Shown: positions 7,366 to 13,773 of the stretch, piece by piece | How positions within the stretch are numbered: the first letter of the stretch is position 1 | How the letters are laid out: every line of letters begins with the position of its first letter | Origin: Bacillota bacterium | GTDB taxonomy: Bacteria; Bacillota; Clostridia; UBA1381 | Direction: 5' to 3' | DNA: 27,735 nt | Assembly (NCBI GenBank): GCA_021203665.1 | Contig: JAJQAT010000143.1 | Span: forward strand, 1 to 27,735 | The notes under the pieces: generated by a model | What the model was told of the DNA's origin: nothing | Seen by the model: the letters and a program-made list of their open reading frames with translations, nothing else | Databases searched by the model: none | Made by a program: the position numbers and the translations under genes

Positions 7366-8478
7366 CTATACACTCAAATCCTTTACTTTACTTTCCATAC
7401 GCTCCTTAAGCGCCGCAAACTCCGGCTCATTGCGTATAAAATCAAAGCAATCCCATTGATTGATTTTGCGAAGTATTCTTCCGTGCTCGCTACTATCCCA
7501 ATGACGTACATAGTCATCGGTTTCAAAAGTAAGCCGGTCGAAAAATACTGATGTATATTTTATATCCTTATTCTTCTGATTTTCAAAATCATCAGCGCAC
7601 TTTTCAGCCATAAGAAGTTCAGCCATTGCTTTTTCCTTTTCAAGATGGCGCGCATAAAATCTTGCCTTAAAACGATGAATCTGTGCAAGCTTGCCATTAA
7701 CCGCAAGATAATTTCCGTCAGAGAAAATCATATTATATAATTGTTCAATAGTATTGTATATCATGATTTCCTGTTCATCGGTCAGCGGTGCGCTTCTGTG
7801 CGAAAGTGCGCCGGCACCCATTCCCGAACGTTCAAGCAGGGTGTCAAAAGCGGAAAGCATATATTCAAAACCGTTATTTTGTGCTTGAATATCTCGTTCC
7901 ACTCCGTCCTCTAACGCCCAAATCAACGCCTCCTCTCTCGAATGCTTATATGTAGGCAGCATGTTCGCATACTGCTTTGCCTTTTTATACTCTCCCATAT
8001 AGGAATACGCCCTTACAATATTATATATTGCCGAACAAACAATAGTTGTATCGTTACAGTCCTTAATGATTCGCCCGTCGAGCGATATAATTTCGTCAAA
8101 ATCTTTATTATCACTTATACTATGAAAAATACTCCTTGCAAGATTATCCATAAATTCATAATTACGAGGATATTCCTTTAGCGCAGTGCGCATAAGCTCA
8201 CGCCTGCCGTTAATATCTCCCTTTGCACACATTTCTTTGTATTTTCGTCTGTATTCCTGTTCCCTTCCGGTAATAGTATCTATATTGATTTCAAACAACG
8301 AATCAATGCTGACCTCAAAATATGAGGCAATCGTGGGGAGCAGTGTTATATCGGGATAGCCTAAACCGCTCTCCCATTTTGAAACCGCCTGGGGCGATAT
8401 GTTGAGATATTCCGCAAGCCGCTCCTGAGTGATGCCGCGTTTTTTGCGCAGCTCCTTGATTTTTGCTCCTATGTCCAT
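7366..8478 (-). CDS. XRE-family HTH regulator with long helical C-terminal domain, paralogue 2
   Basis: A 370-residue regulator. Residues 1-65 are a Cro/C1 helix-turn-helix (IGAKIKELRKKRGITQERLA, SPQAVSKWESGLGYPDITLL). The rest, about 300 residues, is helical and tetratricopeptide-like (YKKAKQYANMLPTYKHSREE, ARFYARHLEKEKAMAELLMA). The start MDIGAK was chosen from AAGGAG 8 bases upstream; an ATG two codons earlier is too close to that site. The N-terminus is very similar to the regulator at 5935-6711, while the C-terminal part is longer and different, which suggests duplication with sensor divergence. The ligand or partner is unknown. Confidence 0.88.
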   Translation of the reverse strand: MDIGAKIKELRKKRGITQERLAEYLNISPQAVSKWESGLGYPDITLLPTIASYFEVSIDSLFEINIDTITGREQEYRRKYKEMCAKGDINGRRELMRTALKEYPRNYEFMDNLARSIFHSISDNKDFDEIISLDGRIIKDCNDTTIVCSAIYNIVRAYSYMGEYKKAKQYANMLPTYKHSREEALIWALEDGVERDIQAQNNGFEYMLSAFDTLLERSGMGAGALSHRSAPLTDEQEIMIYNTIEQLYNMIFSDGNYLAVNGKLAQIHRFKARFYARHLEKEKAMAELLMAEKCADDFENQKNKDIKYTSVFFDRLTFETDDYVRHWDSSEHGRILRKINQWDCFDFIRNEPEFAALKERMESKVKDLSV

Positions 8479-8535
8479 ATTCATAACTCCTTGAAATTTA
8501 TTTAACAGCGCCGTTATGATAATATGATAGCACAC
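8479..8535 (-). promoter_or_regulatory. Conserved leader/promoter of XRE paralogue 2
   Basis: Minus strand GCTATCATATTATCATAAC, then TGTTAAATA, then TTTCAAGGAGTTATGAAT before the ATG. It aligns almost base for base with the leader of the other XRE gene, with 2-3 small gaps. The conservation extends beyond the ribosome site and suggests a shared operator. Confidence 0.5.
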
Positions 8536-8691
8536 GAAAAATAAGAAATCCATACCCAAATCGGATTGTTTTTCACAACCGAGAGTTGAGCTTGTCCGTA
8601 TCCCGCCGGAGGATTCCGAAGCCGTCCGCCGCACACGACACGGCATTTGCGGCGGAGTTATCGCTAAAGCCGCAGCCGCCGGTTCCTTATA

Positions 8692-10344
8692 TCACTGTTT
8701 GAGCGCCGCGAATGTTATGTAGTAAACATCATATTTTGTCGGCATACCGAACTCGTTATACTCATTCACAAAGCGCAGCTTAACCGTCTTTGGCGTATCG
8801 TAGCTTTCCTTATCCCTAAGCTTCAAGCCGAGCGAGACGGTTTTTCCGTCGTTTTCAAAATCCATATGCGTATGACTTGCGAACGCGACGGCAAATCTGT
8901 CCTCCATAATTCTCACGTCGTCCTTTTTCAAATCCGCGAAAATACCGTTTTCTTTCGTGTCGGTAAATTTTAGCGTTATGTCCTTTAACATTCCCGAAGC
9001 CTTGCCGAAATCGGCGTATATCGTCGCATGAAATCCCGCCTGCTCTACTTGTAGCTCGCCGCATTCATCGGCGGCGGTAACGTGCGCGAGCGCGAACGGC
9101 TCCGGCGAAATATCTGTGCCGACCTGCCACATAACAAGCGTCGGCGTCAGATTCATATCGTCACTCAAACCATTGCCGAGCTGACCGTATCGGTTAAATC
9201 CCCAGCCCCACACATTGTCATCGGTATCAACCGCCATAGTGTGATTTGTGAGGCACATAATGCTCTTGATTTTTACATCCTTATTATTTCCTCGCTCGTC
9301 CTTCCATGCGCAAAGCTTCATAGGCTTCTTCACATATGACGAAAAATCGCCGCAGCTTACATTCGGCACGCCGACCTGTCCGTAGAGGTTATATCCCCAA
9401 GACCATACGTTTCCGTCCTTATCCAAAATGACCGAGTGCGCATATCCGGCGGCAATATCCGCCGCCTTTGCACCGTCAAGTCCCGTAACGGGCGCGGGCA
9501 CCGCGCTCATAGCCGCGGGATTATCCGGCCCCGAAGGAACCGCATCGTTTCCTAACTGCCCGTATTGATTCGAACCCCATGCGTAGATGTTGCCCGCCTC
9601 GTCCATTGCCATTGTATGATAGTAGCTCGCGGAAACATTTGTAATTCCGTGAAGTCCGTCAACCTTTACGGCGATTTTTTCAAAGGCGTTAAGACCCGTT
9701 TTGGCATTCGCGCTGCCGAGCTGTCCGTATTGATTCCAACCGTAAGTCCATACCTCGCCGTTTTCATCAAGAACCGCGACGTGCTGTCCGCCCGCGGCAA
9801 AGGATTTTATTTTAATTCCCTCCGGCAACACGTCAACCGGCATAGGCGTAAAGAGCGCGGAATTTGCGCCCATACCTATATCGAGAGCCTTAACGCCAAG
9901 CTGACCGAATCCGTTACTGCCCCATGACCACAGCGTACCGTCCTCATCAAGCGCGAGCATATTCCAGCCGCCGCCCGCTATTTGCGTGATTTTCATTTCC
10001 CTGCCGTAGACATTGCATATCGAAACCCGCTCCGGCACCGCTTTTCCGCCGATAACCGCCGCGCCGGGGAACGGCGGAGCCGCGAAGTTATCCCAACCCC
10101 AATACCAGACACTGCCGTTCTCGTCAAGCGCCGCCGCATGATTATGTCCGGCGCAAATACCCGTGATTTTCACGCTTTCTCCCCAAGACGGGATAACCGG
10201 CTCGGGAATCGGGTTCGCGTTCATTCCGGTCTTTTTGCCGTTGCCGTTTTGACCGTATTGATTGTGTCCCCAGCTCCAAACCTTGCCGTTTTTATCCAAC
10301 AATATTGTGTTATGCTGACCGCTTGTCATTTTGATATTGCTCAT
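8692..10344 (-). CDS. RCC1-repeat seven-bladed beta-propeller protein
   Basis: A 550-residue protein made of RCC1 repeats. Seven blade motifs can be counted along residues 1-410: WSWGHNQYGQNG, WYWGWDNFAAPP, WSWGSNGFGQLG, WTYGWNQYGQLG, YAWGSNQYGQLG, WSWGYNLYGQVG and WGWGFNRYGQLG. Each follows a HxxxLDxxGxV strand. The last 130 residues are not RCC1. They look like a beta-sandwich (HATIYADFGKASGMLKDITL, LRFVNEYNEFGMPTKYDVYY). There is no signal peptide, so it should stay in the cytoplasm, unlike many bacterial RCC1 proteins that are secreted. The start has AGAGGAG 8-9 bases upstream. Its promoter carries the same 18-bp element as the nitroreductase operon, so it probably belongs to the TetR regulon. 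RCC1 folds mediate protein binding or nucleotide exchange in eukaryotes; the partner here is unknown. Confidence 0.9.
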   Translation of the reverse strand: MSNIKMTSGQHNTILLDKNGKVWSWGHNQYGQNGNGKKTGMNANPIPEPVIPSWGESVKITGICAGHNHAAALDENGSVWYWGWDNFAAPPFPGAAVIGGKAVPERVSICNVYGREMKITQIAGGGWNMLALDEDGTLWSWGSNGFGQLGVKALDIGMGANSALFTPMPVDVLPEGIKIKSFAAGGQHVAVLDENGEVWTYGWNQYGQLGSANAKTGLNAFEKIAVKVDGLHGITNVSASYYHTMAMDEAGNIYAWGSNQYGQLGNDAVPSGPDNPAAMSAVPAPVTGLDGAKAADIAAGYAHSVILDKDGNVWSWGYNLYGQVGVPNVSCGDFSSYVKKPMKLCAWKDERGNNKDVKIKSIMCLTNHTMAVDTDDNVWGWGFNRYGQLGNGLSDDMNLTPTLVMWQVGTDISPEPFALAHVTAADECGELQVEQAGFHATIYADFGKASGMLKDITLKFTDTKENGIFADLKKDDVRIMEDRFAVAFASHTHMDFENDGKTVSLGLKLRDKESYDTPKTVKLRFVNEYNEFGMPTKYDVYYITFAALKQ

Positions 10345-10394
10345 TGCTTACAACTCCTCTTTCTGTGAAATTGACCGATAATCTTATTGATTAC

Positions 10395-10447
10395 AGTATA
10401 GCATTCGCAAAATCAATCATCAAGCAACAATATCAATGAAAATGTCG
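10395..10447 (-). promoter_or_regulatory. Promoter and putative TetR operator of the RCC1 gene
   Basis: Minus strand: TTGATG at 10423-10418, a 17-bp spacer and TATACT at 10400-10395, with an extended TGC before the -10. Overlapping the -35 box is TTGATATTGTTGCTTGAT, an exact 18-bp inverted copy of the element at 11103-11120 in front of the nitroreductase operon. Just upstream, CGACATTTTC resembles the CGACATTT half of the operator repeats. Confidence 0.65.
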
Positions 10448-10449
10448 TT

Positions 10450-11010
10450 TTAATTTTTCTCCGTCATTGCCGGCAGATACCAGCTTGCGAACAGCGATTG
10501 AATAATGTCCAGCAAATCCTCATCGGGGAGCGCGTCCCTGCTTTGCAGATTGGTAAGCACCGCGTGCATAATGCCGTAAAAGTACATATCCTTTACAACT
10601 CTTATCTTAGGAGTGTCGTTTTTTCCCTTATACAGATTACTCGGCATATTTTCCCGTATTTGCCGCAAAAAATGCGCGCGGTTCTGCTCCGACATCAGGA
10701 CGGTTATCCGTGCCTTGTTTTCGTGAAAGCAGCTAATCATAACCTCAAAAAACCGTCTTTCACCAATGGAATTTTCATTGTAATGCTCGCTTAAAATATT
10801 CCTCGCGTTTTTCATAAGTTCATCCTCGGCATATTCTATCAGAGCGTAGACGTCCTCAAAATACCGATAAAAGGTCGTGCGGTTATATCCGGCACGGTTC
10901 GTTATCTCACGAATGGTAATTTGATTGATATTCTTTATTTCCGCTAATTGAAAAAATGCCGTAACAAGCGATTCTCTTGTTAAATCCGTAACCTCGGGCT
11001 GCTTTTTCAC
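10450..11010 (-). CDS. TetR/AcrR-family transcriptional regulator
   Basis: A 186-residue regulator. The N-terminal helix-turn-helix (NINQITIREITNRAGYNRTT then FYRYFEDVYALIEYAEDELM) is typical of TetR proteins; the remaining helices form the ligand/dimer domain. The start is a GTG (VKKQPEVTDLTRES) with AGGAGG 9 bases upstream. The longer ATG-initiated frame would cross the gene's own promoter and is rejected. It is divergent from the nitroreductase-sirtuin operon and convergent in control with the RCC1 gene downstream. The repeated ACAnnTGTCGC motifs, one inside its own promoter spacer, indicate autorepression and repression of the divergent operon. The inducer is unknown; an oxidant, quinone or drug would fit the target genes. 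Confidence 0.88.
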   Translation of the reverse strand: MKKQPEVTDLTRESLVTAFFQLAEIKNINQITIREITNRAGYNRTTFYRYFEDVYALIEYAEDELMKNARNILSEHYNENSIGERRFFEVMISCFHENKARITVLMSEQNRAHFLRQIRENMPSNLYKGKNDTPKIRVVKDMYFYGIMHAVLTNLQSRDALPDEDLLDIIQSLFASWYLPAMTEKN

Positions 11011-11044
11011 GGTTATTCTCCTCCTTGCTTCAATGTTTTTTATC

Positions 11045-11073
11045 ATTATACAACAAGTGTCGCGTAAAATCAA
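11045..11073 (-). promoter_or_regulatory. tetR promoter with operator in the spacer
   Basis: Minus strand TTGATT, a 17-bp spacer and TATAAT. The spacer contains CGCGACACTTGT, the complement of operator copy 1 (ACAAGTGTCGCG at 11053-11064). Binding there would block the promoter, consistent with autorepression. Confidence 0.7.
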
Positions 11074-11090
11074 GCGGAGCTGCGCTATCA

Positions 11091-11167
11091 TGCGACATTT
11101 GTTTGATATTGTTGCTTGATAAAGCGGTTTGGGCGTTGTACAATGATGATATACAACAGATGTCGCG
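11091..11167 (+). promoter_or_regulatory. Nitroreductase-operon promoter with two operator copies
   Basis: TTGATA at 11116-11121, a 17-bp spacer and TACAAT at 11139-11144. An inverted operator (TGCGACATTTGT, 11091-11102) lies upstream of the -35 box. A direct one (ACAGATGTCGCG, 11156-11167) lies just after the expected transcription start. The 18-bp element 11103-11120 overlaps the -35 box and is repeated at the RCC1 promoter. The start codon of the first gene is about 55 bases downstream. Confidence 0.7.
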
Positions 11168-11207
11168 CAAAAGCGGCAAATCAAAATAATATATGGAGGT
11201 TTTGCAA

Positions 11208-11732
11208 ATGGAAAACATTACACTTGAAAATTTAAAAACACGCAGAAGCGTAAGGAGCTATTCAAGCCGTCCCGTGGAGGACGAAAAGCTCGACGCCATT
11301 CTTGAGGCGGCAACATACGCGCCGACGGGAATGGGAAGTCAGTCGCCGGTTATCGTGCTTGTGAAGTCGCCGGAGATGGTTAAGAAAATCGGCAAAATGA
11401 ATGCCGCCGTAATGGGCAGAGATGTTGACCCGTTTTACGGCGCGCCGGCTGTCGCCATAGTTTTCGGTAATAAAGAATCGGTTCCGACGTGGTTTGAGGA
11501 CGCCTGCCTTGTCGCGGGAAATCTTTTAAACGCCGCGCACGCGGTCGGCGTGGATTCCTGCTATATTTACAGGGCGAAGGAGACATTCTCCTCCGCGGAG
11601 GGTCTTGCGCTCCTAAAGGAATGGGGACTTAATGAAAATTATGTCGGTGTGGCAAACTGTATCTTAGGCTACGGCGAGGGCGAAGCACCGCAGCCGAAGC
11701 CGCGCAAGGACGATTATATCAAAATTATATAA
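11208..11732 (+). CDS. Nitroreductase family flavoprotein
   Basis: A 174-residue FMN-dependent nitroreductase/oxidoreductase. It has the N-terminal phosphate-binding TRRSVRSYSSRPV, the ILEAATYAPTG helix with GMGSQSPVIVLV, the central DACLVAGNLLNAAHAVGVDS segment, and the C-terminal VANCILGYGEGEAPQPKPRK with the basic FMN contact. The start is the ATG after GGAGG (MENITLENLK); an ATG five codons earlier lies inside the Shine-Dalgarno. These enzymes reduce quinones, nitro compounds or flavins with NAD(P)H. It is the first gene behind the TetR-controlled promoter, followed by flavodoxin and two sirtuin-like genes, so the operon couples redox chemistry to NAD-dependent signalling. The exact substrate cannot be read from the sequence. 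Confidence 0.9.
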   Translation: MENITLENLKTRRSVRSYSSRPVEDEKLDAILEAATYAPTGMGSQSPVIVLVKSPEMVKKIGKMNAAVMGRDVDPFYGAPAVAIVFGNKESVPTWFEDACLVAGNLLNAAHAVGVDSCYIYRAKETFSSAEGLALLKEWGLNENYVGVANCILGYGEGEAPQPKPRKDDYIKII

Positions 11733-11744
11733 AAAAACAAACAC

Positions 11745-11779
11745 AGCCGAAAGACCGCGTTTACGCGTTTCTTTCGGCT
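11745..11779 (+). terminator. Intra-operon hairpin (partial terminator or processing site)
   Basis: A perfect 10-bp stem (AGCCGAAAGA with TCTTTCGGCT) contains a smaller CGCG-TTTA-CGCG hairpin in its loop. It lies between nitroreductase and flavodoxin and lacks a strong T run. It may stabilise the upstream transcript or reduce read-through. Confidence 0.5.
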
Positions 11780-11806
11780 TTGGAGTAGTCGAAAGGAGAA
11801 TGAAAA

Positions 11807-12262
11807 ATGAAAACATTAATTGCTTATTATTCAAGGGGCGGCGTGACAAAGAAGGCGGCGCAAAGACTTCAAAAAGCTACCGGCGGAAGCCTGTTTGAAA
11901 TTACAGGTGAAAAAAATTACGGAAATTATTTCACGGCTTTGGGCATCGCGCGAAAGGAATTTTCACAAAACGAGCTGCCTAAGGTGACAAATGCGGTGAA
12001 GAATTTCGAGGGCTATGACCGTATTTTGATTGGCTTTCCCATCTGGTTCGGTAAATGCCCGCAGCTCGTTATGTCGTTTATATCGCAGTACGATTTCGGC
12101 GGCAAGGATGTTTTTCCGTTTTGCACAAGCGGTATGAGCGGCATCGATTCGGCGGCGGCACTCCTGAAAGACGCGCTCAAGGGCGCGAACGTTCATTCGG
12201 GACTTCGTATGAATAGGGCGGAGGACGCGGCTGTGAAGCAGTGGCTTAAAGAAAAGGCATAA
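11807..12262 (+). CDS. Flavodoxin family protein
   Basis: A 151-residue FMN-binding electron carrier. The N-terminal strand and phosphate loop (TLIAYYSRGGVTKKAAQRL), the IGFPIWFGKCPQLVMSF loop with its aromatic FMN contacts, and the FPFCTSGMSGIDSAAALL segment are typical of the flavodoxin/NADPH-dependent FMN reductase-like group in Clostridia. There is no signal peptide and the length is normal. The start has AAAGGAG 8-9 bases upstream. It sits between the nitroreductase and the first sirtuin-like gene and most likely passes electrons to or from the nitroreductase. I infer co-transcription from the orientation and the short gaps. Confidence 0.88.
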   Translation: MKTLIAYYSRGGVTKKAAQRLQKATGGSLFEITGEKNYGNYFTALGIARKEFSQNELPKVTNAVKNFEGYDRILIGFPIWFGKCPQLVMSFISQYDFGGKDVFPFCTSGMSGIDSAAALLKDALKGANVHSGLRMNRAEDAAVKQWLKEKA

Positions 12263-12302
12263 TATAAAATCAATATTCCGCTGTAAAGGAGGAAATTAAA
12301 AA

Positions 12303-13040
12303 ATGAAAGATGAATACCTCAAATTAAGGGAATATATGGAGCAAAGCGGCAAAACCGTCGCCGTTACCGGTGCGGGTATTTCATATCTTTACGGTATGCG
12401 GAGATTGAAGCAAAAGGTCGGCGTGTTAAATTCACGGCGGGTGTTTTCGACATCGTATATCAGCAAAAATCCCGAGGAATTTTATGCTGTAATGTGGGAC
12501 GCGTTTTTGGAAGCGACCTTTGTTAAGGGGCCGAGCGCGGTTCATAATCAGCTTGCCGAGCTTGAACGCGAGGGACGGCTTTACGGCATTGTAACTCAAA
12601 ATATGGATTGTCTGCACACCGTCGCGGGATCAAAAAATGTCGCGGAATTTCAAGGGAGCTTCGCCGATAATATCTGCATAGACTGCCAAAGCCGCGCCTA
12701 TGATTACAACGTATGGAATCAAGGTCATATGCCGCGCTGTAAAAAATGCGGCGCGCCGATTATGCCCGCGAGCTTTTATATGGGAGGCGGCATTCGCGAC
12801 GTAGCCTTGCGAATGGCTATGCAGAAATCGATAAATATGATTGCCGAGGCGGATTTGGTGCTTATTATCGGTACAACGGGATTTCGGAGTGAGGAATATA
12901 TGAGCCGCATACGTCCGAGCGCGAAAATTGTACAAATCAATCCGAGCGAAACAAAATTCGACGCGGCTGCCGACCTTAATATCAGAGCTGACGCCGCCGA
13001 GGTTTTAGGCGCGGTTATGAATCTGACGGAGGAGGGGTAA
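12303..13040 (+). CDS. Sir2-family protein, class M-like (putative ADP-ribosyltransferase), copy 1
   Basis: A 245-residue Rossmann-fold NAD-binding protein of the Sir2 superfamily. Visible motifs: VTGAGIS (residues 21-27), TQNMDCLHTVAG (98-109), zinc-ribbon cysteines 125/128 and 146/149, and IIGTTG plus IVQINPSETKFD near the C-terminus. The FR motif of deacetylase sirtuins after GAGIS is replaced by GMRRLK. The catalytic His of the xHG motif is Gln (EFQGS, Q117). As I recall, the same His-to-Gln change marks class M sirtuins (SirTM), which ADP-ribosylate proteins rather than deacetylate them. AAAGGAGG precedes the ATG. The next gene, a second Sir2 paralogue, begins 4 bases after its stop, then a PARG-like gene overlaps that one. 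The activity is inferred; the substitution itself is plain in the sequence. Confidence 0.82.
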   Translation: MKDEYLKLREYMEQSGKTVAVTGAGISYLYGMRRLKQKVGVLNSRRVFSTSYISKNPEEFYAVMWDAFLEATFVKGPSAVHNQLAELEREGRLYGIVTQNMDCLHTVAGSKNVAEFQGSFADNICIDCQSRAYDYNVWNQGHMPRCKKCGAPIMPASFYMGGGIRDVALRMAMQKSINMIAEADLVLIIGTTGFRSEEYMSRIRPSAKIVQINPSETKFDAAADLNIRADAAEVLGAVMNLTEEG

Positions 13041-13044
13041 TTTT

Positions 13045-13773
13045 ATGCTCTTTTCGGGTGTAAGCCGCGATAATGACAAAATACGGCGGCTGTCGGAATA
13101 TATTGACAAAAGCGAGCGCATAGTCGCGACTACGGGCGCGGGAATTTCCGTCGGAGGCGGCGGCTTGACCTACGGTCAGCTTTTCCGCTCAACCCACCGC
13201 GGCGGTGCGCGGGACTTGGAGAACGGCGACAACTCATTTTTACATACCTATTTGGACTCTATGTTCCGATACAAGCCGAGCTTCAGTCACTATGCCCTTG
13301 CCGACATGGAAAGGGACGGCAAGCTCATCGGGATTATCACAACGAACGTGGACTGTATGCACACGATTGCGGGTTCCGAAAACGTCGCCGAAATTCAAGG
13401 GAGCGTTCGGGTTAATTGCTGCGCCGACTGCGGCAGACATTATGACGGCTATGAAATATGGAATCAAGACGAGCTGCCCGTGTGCGGGGAGTGCGGCGGG
13501 ATGATTCTTCCGTGGCCCTTGTACTCTCACATCGGACTTTGGGACAGGGACGTTAAAAAAGCGCAAAAATGGATTGGCGAGGCGGATTTAATCCTCGCGA
13601 TAGGCACGCGCGGGAATTACGGAGGCGCGTATTGGAGCTGCCGCAGAAATGACGCGGTAATCGTCCAAATAAATCCGGGACATACGGTCTTTGACCATGC
13701 GGCGGTATTGAATATCCGCGAGAATTGCGACGATGTGTTTCGCGCGCTCAAGGAAAGGCGGGACGGAAAATGA
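13045..13773 (+). CDS. Sir2-family protein, class M-like (putative ADP-ribosyltransferase), copy 2
   Basis: A 242-residue paralogue of the preceding gene. TTGAGIS lies at residues 29-35, TTNVDCMHTIAG near 99-110, zinc cysteines at 126/129 and 147/150, and LAIGTRG plus VQINPGHTVFDHAA near the C-terminus. The catalytic His is again Gln (EIQGS, Q118). The segment after GAGIS differs from copy 1 (VGGGGLTYGQLFRSTHRGG), so the substrate-side loop has diverged and the two may act on different targets or as a heterodimer. GAGGAGGGG precedes the ATG and overlaps the end of copy 1. Its stop overlaps the start of the PARG-like gene (ATGA), so translation is coupled. There is no lipoyl-carrier or lipoate-ligase gene nearby, unlike SirTM operons as I recall them. 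Confidence 0.82.
   Translation: MLFSGVSRDNDKIRRLSEYIDKSERIVATTGAGISVGGGGLTYGQLFRSTHRGGARDLENGDNSFLHTYLDSMFRYKPSFSHYALADMERDGKLIGIITTNVDCMHTIAGSENVAEIQGSVRVNCCADCGRHYDGYEIWNQDELPVCGECGGMILPWPLYSHIGLWDRDVKKAQKWIGEADLILAIGTRGNYGGAYWSCRRNDAVIVQINPGHTVFDHAAVLNIRENCDDVFRALKERRDGK

Noticed and set aside
11011..11184. Longer TetR start in the divergent promoter region
   Set aside because: It would cover the tetR promoter and operators. The GTG at 11010 has AGGAGG at correct spacing and begins the typical TetR N-terminus.
13205..13566. Overlapping frames inside the second Sir2 gene
   Set aside because: They lie in other frames of a gene with clear Sir2 motifs and carry no motifs of their own.
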